Both the position numbers and the translations under genes were made by a program. Shown here piece after piece: positions 60,295 to 64,000 of a DNA stretch of 64,000 bases (position 1 is the first letter of the stretch; every line of letters starts with the position of its first letter). The DNA comes from Stramonita haemastoma (taxonomy: Eukaryota > Mollusca > Gastropoda > Neogastropoda > Muricidae): the NCBI GenBank assembly GCA_030674155.1, contig CM060324.1, forward strand, positions 58,488,330 to 58,552,329. The letters run 5' to 3'. The notes under the pieces are model-generated. The model ran no database searches and was not told the origin of the DNA. It saw only the letters and a list, made by a program, of their open reading frames with translations.

Positions 60295-63292
60295 GGCAGC
60301 TGTCCACATGAAAGGGAGGCTGGTAGGACTACAGCTTCTTAACATAAACACTGGCTGACAAGATGTTGACAGCTACTGTGTAAGATTTCAAGTGTTACTG
60401 TTAAACTTAAAGGGGGCCCTTTCCACTATGAGTGTGATGCACACACACAGGTCAGTGAAACTCAAGTCTCCTTCCCCCACTTCCTTCTTCCTACCAACCC
60501 TATTCTCCCCTCTGCCTTAGAGTTGCTGGTCCACGTGGATCCCTATCTAAAGTTTCTTGAAATCCCTTCATGTTGGTTCTTTGCACATGGCCCCCTTCTT
60601 TCGACAGAGAAATTTTACTTGCTAGTGATGACTAGCTCTAACACCAAGGACAGTAGTCTGCATGGAAGAGTTACATCCCTTAGCTCTTTGCAGTGCATTC
60701 ACTTTTTTTCATGGCTGTCAAAATTGTATTGTCAAAATCATATGTTTATCAGTAAATTTGATTAAAAATAGGAAAAAACTGTACAGGTACGCAGGTCTGT
60801 CACAACACATTCCACAAAATAAGGTAAAGGTGTCCCATAACCTATGTGGTTACAAGGGAGTGAGGCATCAGAGACCTCAGCTTCTCTAGGGGCTAGCTTA
60901 GCAATATTGAGGGTTGCGCCCGTCTCCTCTCCCTCGCTGTTTCAACTTCCCTGTCCCTAAAGACGGAAGGTAACCATTTACAGCTGGGTGAACTGGGGGA
61001 CTGTACTGAAGCCAAGGCGCACAAATGGCTACCCATCCAACTGGTGTTCCACGCTTGATTCTGCTTAACCTCAGCTTGGGGAAAGCGAGTGCTCTGACCA
61101 CTGAGCTACCCCATCCCCGCTTCCACAATTACCATAGCAATTACTGAATTAGCATTCTTCACTGTATGTATCACGAAAACTTACCAGGCAGTTTCTAATG
61201 CTGCATTTAACTTTTAAGTGGTGCTTGCGCTTTTCTGGTGCCTGTTACATGAAAATGAGAGGACAATTTCAAGTTAACAGGCCAACCCCCTCTCTATGAT
61301 GATGAGCATGACTATGGTTGAGAACAAGATGGTCCCAGACCATACGTTTCCCCTTCTAGTTCTACTGATCACTAAATCAGTTTGAGAGAGTAGAGTCGAA
61401 AACTAAATGAGTAAATCTAAATTGAATGAAAGATTTAGATGAGCGCTAAGCATAGAAACAAGAAAGAAGAATATAAGTCACATGAATGATGTCATGCAAA
61501 ACAACAGACTGACACAGACAGTGACACAGGCGTTAGAAAAAAAAATCCTACCTATTAAAGGCTATTTCCTGTGTGGCTTCATGCCCAAGAAGCGAGTGGC
61601 AGCAGCACGGCAGTCAAAGTCTCTGAGAAATTTGCGTTCAATTTAGATTTTTTTGCTGCCGAACAATCCCCCCCTCCCCCACCCCCTCACTAAATAGCAT
61701 CGTTTTGGTCACAGTACGTACCGGATTTTATTTTCTGGGGACCGATTTTGGGGGAGTTGGTCAAGATATCTCTGAAATGGCAACTCGCAGTACCGGTTTT
61801 AAAAAATCCTAGCGCGAACCCTGATATTGGAAGGATCTAAGGATGGGATGGTATTGAAAACGAGTCTTCTGTTGGGGAGGGGCTCTCTCTGTCTCTCTGC
61901 CAGAGATGAAGAAAAAAGAGCAACATTGGTTTATTGCTTTATGACCATTTACTAGTCAAAGCAACGTGTAAATTCATAGACCCTCCGCTTTTCGTAAGAG
62001 CAGGCCATCGTGTGCCGGTGGGAACAGATGACATTTACAAAACTGCATACACACAGGGACTGGATGTAAAAAAGCACAGGAGTGCTTATTCCATTATCCT
62101 CGATATAAAAGAATAAAGAATTAAATCAATCTAGGCCGCATTTACTCATTGTGAATGGAAGTCACTGTCATGCCAAGAAGAACGCAAAGCTCTATTCTTT
62201 CTCAGCAAAGTTTGCTGTTCTGCGGTTGAGGTTGGCGCCAAAGATAAGAGTTCGTGGGAAGGGGTGGGAAAGGGTAGAGTGCGTAAGCACAGGCGCATGA
62301 CAGACTGTCAGAAAATGTCACTTCAGACTTTTTTTTTGAGACAGAAATCTAATCGGTCACAGGCAAACAGAATCGGTACGTGGTACCGGCTGCTTCGAAA
62401 ATTTTTGGTACTCCCTGTTTACAATTGGTAAAATACCAACAATTACCGGTTATCGCGAACCCTGCAATATTATAATTTTTATATTCAAGACAAGTTTCAC
62501 AGTTCACACAACACTGGTGAAATAGAGGAAAGGACTGTAGCTGAGTGAATATTCCACCAAAAGACTGGACCAGTTGAAAAACATGCACATGCCATGTATA
62601 TTACACAGTAACAAAGCAGAGAGACAGCTCAATAAAATGAACAAATTGAAGTATAATAGAGTACTCACCTGAATCATACTGACGATTTCCACTTTGTTAA
62701 AAAACACAAATGAGCTTAATGATGAGAGCATGTTTTCCTCAAACACTGACGGCGTGGGAAGGATGACCTCCTGAATGTACTGCACTCTGTAAGTTTGATG
62801 GATTTTGTTTTCAAGCTCAGAGTTTGTCATGGGCACAACTTCTTTGAACTTGGCTTTGTTCCTCAAGTAGTCTCTGTGCTTTGCTGGCTGGGCTAACGAA
62901 GGGTCATACTCCAACACCCCTACCACGTCAAAAATCACATCGTCTGAAAACATGATCTCAAACAACGCGTTCTTGTTCAGCAGGAAGATGCTTTTGAAGA
63001 TGTCGAACAGATGATGCAAGCCTTCCATGTTTTCCAAATCCTCACACATATGAAACAAGTCGATAAGCTTTTTGATGTAGCCGTCGTTCTCTATGGCAAC
63101 AGCCAGTTTTTCTCTTCGGATGGGGGATGGCAGGACGCTGCTGAAGAGTTCTGATATTTCTTCCAGCTTGCTCAGTTCACAGGCGGGCAGTTCTATGGGC
63201 GGTGCTGCATCAGGCATGTCGTCAAAGCGCTCATCCTCAGATTCCTCCACCACGTCCTGTGTGATCTCCACAGAGGGATCTTTACCCTGAAC
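40422..63292 (-). CDS. PPP4R3: Protein phosphatase 4 regulatory subunit 3 (PPP4R3/SMEK), 5' end missing
   Basis: Regulatory subunit of the PP4 holoenzyme (with PP4C and PPP4R2), acting in DNA-damage signalling and development. Thirteen exons on the minus strand give about 735 residues: the SMK-1 region (62669-63292), alpha-helical armadillo-like repeats (57.6-43.8 kb), the acidic [15 protein letters not shown] block (43.1 kb), a Pro/Ser/Thr-rich linker (41.8-41.6 kb), and the terminal [20 protein letters not shown] with KRPRIGS. Order and boundaries follow the animal family throughout. The N-terminal EVH1/PH-like domain lies beyond the right edge. Joins are in phase except for indels in the exons at 46901, 43840 and 41559. 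Convergent with DHFR. Confidence 0.95.
40550..41240. repeat. About 28-bp tandem array with TTTCAG motifs, interrupted by a SINE
   Basis: About nine units before the SINE (40550-40810) and one or two after (41190-41240). On the minus strand the unit is GGTGGTTATGTGTGGTGTAT then ATTTCAG, close to the genuine GGTGGTGTGTTTCAG acceptor of the terminal PPP4R3 exon at 40535. Confidence 0.92.
40813..41188 (+). repeat. SINE family A inserted in the array
   Basis: GGGGACGGGATAGTCTAGTA head, AGTTTGATTCCTGCTCGAGG, TCCTTCGGATGAGACTGTAA core, tail GATATAAAAGAATAAATAAA repeated. Array units flank both sides. Confidence 0.92.
41559..41808 (-). CDS. PPP4R3: PPP4R3 exon, Pro/Ser/Thr-rich linker, one base short
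   Basis: 250 bp. Enters as (A)[17 protein letters not shown]; leaves as [19 protein letters not shown] to DQTNAVTKK and joins the last exon in phase 0. One base is missing in the CCC run (41756-41758), where the protein expected is KPRPIN. The other frame through it is Pro-rich and spurious. Confidence 0.9.
41860..42075. repeat. Tandem repeat of about 75 bp, three copies, with G runs
   Basis: GGGTCTTTGCACTCAGT, AGACAGGAATGGACTGAA/AGAA and CAGCTCTTCACTG recur. Located in a PPP4R3 intron, upstream of the 41808 acceptor but not containing it. Confidence 0.85.
42640..42912 (-). repeat. SINE family B, truncated, next to a splice donor
   Basis: Reverse complement from TACCACTTTATGTCACAGCA through GTTGCCGTGGGTTCTTTTAC to TCGTCCCATCTGAAAGACTA; the tRNA-like head is missing. 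Its edge is about 8-10 bp from the donor at 42920. Confidence 0.88.
42921..43114 (-). CDS. PPP4R3: PPP4R3 exon, acidic region
   Basis: 194 bp, phase 2 to 1: [62 protein letters not shown]. The acceptor chosen is TCTCCCCAG/GCATGCAG because it keeps phase; a second AG seven bases downstream would not. The donor AAAG/GTGAGA is 10 bases from a SINE B edge. Confidence 0.94.
43102..43297. repeat. 97-bp tandem duplication overlapping the PPP4R3 exon start
   Basis: Two copies, 43102-43198 and 43199-43295. Each begins CGAAGCTGC(A/G)TGCCTGG, the reverse complement of the acceptor plus 12-13 exon bases, and ends with a TTTTTTGTAC block. Confidence 0.93.
43500..43700. repeat. GT microsatellite, interrupted
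   Basis: GT runs with GA interruptions between two PPP4R3 exons. Confidence 0.95.
43840..43987 (-). CDS. PPP4R3: PPP4R3 exon with a frame break
   Basis: 148 bp. EDIKGA then, after a frame change between about 43957 and 43975, [37 protein letters not shown] and KVNMEG. One missing base or two extra bases would restore both the protein and the phase-2 exit. Acceptor GTGTGTGCAG/GAGGAC follows an array of similar sites; donor GG/GTAAGT. Confidence 0.93.
43988..44262. repeat. About 38-bp array carrying copies of the 43987 splice acceptor
   Basis: Seven degenerate units containing ATCATGTCCTCCTG; on the minus strand each reads CAGGAGGACATGAT, compared with the genuine CAG/GAGGACATCAAG. Linked by CACACAAAGCCTGACA. 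Confidence 0.9.
44263..44372 (+). repeat. Repeat family D fragment
   Basis: AGGCATCCATCAGTGTCAGA, AGAGCACAAAGGCTGGGTAA, GGAGGGCAAGCTGTTACCC. Confidence 0.8.
44372..44670 (-). repeat. SINE family B copy
   Basis: Reverse complement from TGTCTTTTCCTGTCTGCATG via TTTATCATCTCATCCAAAAG to GATTGAATCACCACAC and CAGGCGTGTTACTTCTAGAA; joined directly to the family D fragment. Confidence 0.85.
44690..45004 (-). repeat. tRNA-derived SINE with tRNA-Thr-like head
   Basis: The minus strand begins GCTGTGGCCTAGTGGTTAGG (A box), GTTGTACTCGTAACC (anticodon-like CGT), GGTTGCGGGTTCGATCCC (B box), then a body with CACCCAGGTGTAAAAGGG and CAACCTTGTGTTGGG. The tRNA-like part runs into a long body, so it is not a tRNA gene. 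Confidence 0.82.
45629..45798 (-). CDS. PPP4R3: PPP4R3 exon
   Basis: 170 bp: (C)[48 protein letters not shown]. Acceptor TTGCTTCAG, donor GTG/GTGAGT. Confidence 0.97.
46050..46130 (-). repeat. Probable LINE 3' end with TTGAA tail
   Basis: TTCAATTCAATTCAA followed by ACATTTTATTATCTCAAAAA and CATGTGGGTTACAAGCC; arrangement like the GACTT-tailed end at 18738. No coding part seen up to 46500. Confidence 0.4.
46901..47061 (-). CDS. PPP4R3: PPP4R3 exon with a 2-bp frame break
   Basis: 161 bp: (D)[47 protein letters not shown], then the frame is lost. Two extra bases (GTGT at 46917-46920) separate KH from AFLVL; without them the exon is 159 bp and joins the next exon as CALRF, as in the family. 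Donor CTCT/GTGAGT. Confidence 0.93.
48042..48144 (-). CDS. PPP4R3: PPP4R3 exon
   Basis: 103 bp: [34 protein letters not shown] plus one base. Donor CGAG/GTGAGG. Confidence 0.96.
48717..48790 (-). CDS. PPP4R3: PPP4R3 exon
   Basis: 74 bp reading (A)[18 protein letters not shown] and MLATAS. The phase requires the acceptor CAGAG/CTGG rather than the CAG two bases earlier. Donor AGT/GTAAGT. Confidence 0.93.
48818..49260 (-). mobile_element. 5'-truncated L2/CR1-like LINE 3' end
   Basis: The minus strand reads [20 protein letters not shown] then [18 protein letters not shown] (49053-49200), the usual C-terminus of L2/CR1-like RT proteins. About 200 bp on is GCGCTATATAAACTCC and an ATT repeat tail, typical of such 3' ends. 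Inserted in a PPP4R3 intron, about 30 bp from the acceptor at 48790. Confidence 0.75.
49555..49812. repeat. SINE C-related composite repeat
   Basis: The end GGCCGAGGTCTCTGACACCT and TTATGGAACACCTTTACTT matches the family C 3' end; the rest (GGCTTGAACCCGATCC, ATGATCTGCCACCAGG) suggests a second tRNA-like head in the opposite orientation. Confidence 0.5.
49940..50140 (+). pseudogene. LINE ORF2 C-terminal fragment
   Basis: [55 protein letters not shown]: the basic RGRP and D(K/R)xRW pattern of LINE C-termini. Intronic. Confidence 0.65.
50150..50420 (+). other. Short unassigned open frame, possibly mobile-element derived
   Basis: Reads [37 protein letters not shown]. It looks protein-like but no family is recognised; it follows the LINE fragment and a TTTA repeat. 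Confidence 0.25.
50455..50575. repeat. GA microsatellite adjacent to an exon
   Basis: GGGA then GA runs, ending 10-15 bases from the donor of the exon at 50585. Confidence 0.95.
50585..50639 (-). CDS. PPP4R3: PPP4R3 exon
   Basis: 55 bp: [18 protein letters not shown] plus one base. Acceptor TGTTTTACAG, donor CAG/GTATTT. Confidence 0.95.
51655..51975 (-). repeat. GT microsatellite and SINE family A 3' half
   Basis: GT run at 51655-51735; then TTCTTTTATATTGAGGATAA, CAGTCCCCGTGTGTATGCAG, GTTCGCACACAGGGCCTCGG. Confidence 0.92.
52724..52790 (-). CDS. Possible extra PPP4R3 cassette exon
   Basis: Between the flanking PPP4R3 exons the minus strand reads [19 protein letters not shown] then MPQ and a donor CAG/GTGACAG; a possible acceptor is AACGGACAG. 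The 67-bp length would shift frame between two phase-0 exons, so it is either not an exon, alternatively spliced, or affected by an indel. No matching segment is recalled in the family at this point. Confidence 0.3.
53418..53566 (-). repeat. SINE family A head half
   Basis: AAAGTCTTATCCAAAAGACT, CCTCGACCGGAATCGAACCC (B box), GTTCTGACCACTAGGCTATC (A box). It complements the tail-only copy at 51770 in family structure but is separated by 1.4 kb. Confidence 0.92.
53677..53793 (-). CDS. PPP4R3: PPP4R3 exon
   Basis: 39 codons: [20 protein letters not shown] to [17 protein letters not shown]. Donor GAGGAG/GTGAGC; acceptor GTGTGTGTGCAG formed by a GT repeat. Confidence 0.96.
54385..54550. repeat. 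About 32-bp tandem repeat, five copies
   Basis: CTGACAGGTCACAGGCTCAA followed by TCCTCTCTAAGC. Intronic in PPP4R3. Confidence 0.9.
55325..55369 (-). CDS. PPP4R3: PPP4R3 microexon
   Basis: 45 bp, 15 codons [15 protein letters not shown], matching the family's TLxNMGILPxLEVIL. Acceptor TTTGTTTCAG, donor TTG/GTGAGC. Too short for simple ORF finding. Confidence 0.93.
55370..57444. other. PPP4R3 intron, AT-rich
   Basis: No gene or clear element. A family F-like patch (CATTCCGACTTTAAGGAAGC) at 56228-56310. Confidence 0.6.
57445..57594 (-). CDS. PPP4R3: PPP4R3 exon
   Basis: 50 codons: [20 protein letters not shown] to [13 protein letters not shown] and SRENFFK. Acceptor CTGTGAACAG, donor AAG/GTGAGT. 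Confidence 0.96.
57595..59870. other. PPP4R3 intron, AT-rich
   Basis: A/T homopolymers and a C run at 58551-58565; no gene or recognised repeat seen. Confidence 0.6.
59872..60130 (-). repeat. SINE family A copy without head
   Basis: TTTTATACTGAGGATAGTGG, CAGTCCCCGTGTGTATGCAG, GGGCCTTGGTTTAAAGTCTC, GAAAGACTTTTGGGGG. Confidence 0.9.
60248..60298. repeat. GA repeat plus G run
   Basis: About 18 GA units then about 12 Gs. Confidence 0.95.
60822..61125 (-). repeat. SINE family C copy
   Basis: AAGGTGTCCCATAACCTATG, CAGCTTCTCTAGGGGCTAGC, CAGCTGGGTGAACTGGGGGA, GCTCTGACCACTGAGCTACC (A box). Confidence 0.92.
61980..62130 (+). repeat. SINE family A 3' end
   Basis: CTCCGCTTTTCGTAAGAGCA, CATCGTGTGCCGGTGGGAAC, ACACACAGGGACTGGATGTA, tail GATATAAAAGAATAAAG. 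Confidence 0.92.
62669..63292 (-). CDS. PPP4R3: PPP4R3 exon, SMK-1 domain
   Basis: 208 codons, phase 0. [87 protein letters not shown]. Acceptor TTTTTTTGTTCAG, donor CAG/GTGAGT. The largest exon and the strongest match to the family. Confidence 0.97.
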
Positions 63293-64000
63293 CTGAACAA
63301 AAAAATTCACACAATGATGATGTGCTCACAAGACACTGATGCAACTGCCATAAGTCATTATTACTAGAGGTCTTATGATTCAGTCTAGAAAGTAAACTGC
63401 GCTGCAGCTGTGGTAATGTGTTCTGATGTTTGTGAACATGTAAGGATTCTTCAAGAATGTGTCGAGAAGAAACAGTTTGTTTAATAATGATGCTATCAAT
63501 GATTAGGTTATTCAACAATTTCTGCTTAGTACAGTGTCTTGAAATAGTTATAAATCTGTTTATAAACAGATTTAAAGTATAAATACTTTAACTGCACAAC
63601 ATCACAAATAATCCATATTATTATGATCTTCATCACACAGAATTATAGTTTTGCTTGTAAAATTACCAACAGAACAATTTTATCCATTCTTGTTGATCAT
63701 TCCTATCAAACTTTTTACATGTATTTAATATGCATTATTATCTACAATAAATATACCCAAAATATCCCCTCCCCCCAAAAAAACAAAACAAACAAACAAA
63801 TAAAACCAAAACAACACCAAAAAAGCACTAACAAAACAACCCCCCCCCCCCCAAAAAAAAAGGGGAAAAATAAAAGCAAATGACAACAAAACCAATTTGC
63901 TGATTAAATTATTCCAAAACATAAATCTATAAATTACTTAATTTTTATTCTACTAGTATTAGTTACATTACATTTGCTTTACACGCCTGTATAAAAAAGG
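63293..64000. other. PPP4R3 intron to the window edge
   Basis: AT-rich with a C run at 63840; the next upstream exon is not in the window. Confidence 0.6.

Overview
The window is eukaryotic and looks like a repeat-rich marine invertebrate genome, most likely a mollusc (probably a gastropod). Genes are split by GT-AG introns and have metazoan orthologues. Several tRNA-derived SINE families and LINE fragments of the kinds common in mollusc genomes fill the introns, and more than a fifth of the sequence is micro- or minisatellite. The species assignment is inference; no taxonomic marker gene is present.

Three host genes can be read. (1) About 1.2-7.8 kb, minus strand: a beta-1,4-galactosyltransferase (B4GALT family) with three firmly readable catalytic exons, a likely signal-anchor exon upstream, and its 3' end off the left edge. 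(2) 31.2-34.9 kb, plus strand: a complete two-exon dihydrofolate reductase (188 aa). (3) 40.4-63.3 kb, minus strand: thirteen exons of the protein phosphatase 4 regulatory subunit 3 (PPP4R3/SMEK) from the SMK-1 region to the stop codon; the 5' exons lie off the right edge. DHFR and PPP4R3 are convergent.

Between the first two genes (8-31 kb) is a mobile-element and satellite landscape. It contains a nearly full-length non-LTR retrotransposon on the minus strand (about 24.78-30.17 kb). ORF1 carries a coiled coil and an SGNH-esterase-like domain; ORF2 carries APE endonuclease, reverse transcriptase, RNase H and a Cys/His tail. A decayed relative of its ORF1 is at 17.3-18.5 kb. Other LINE 3' ends, a mariner relic and at least five SINE-like families (called A-E here) are scattered throughout.

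The most striking observation is a recurring architecture. In at least four introns (DHFR intron 1 and three PPP4R3 introns) a tandem repeat lies directly upstream of an exon, and each repeat unit carries a copy of that exon's own 3' splice site or a close likeness, three times with the first exon bases as well. In DHFR about 31 decoy acceptors precede the real one, and in the copies read every decoy has the same in-frame TGA three codons after the splice point. In B4GALT two catalytic-exon acceptors are also flush with tandem arrays.

Several reading-frame breaks in the host genes and the LINE are single- or two-base indels, often in homopolymers or dinucleotide runs, with intact coding on both sides. 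Consensus sequence errors are therefore a serious alternative to real decay.
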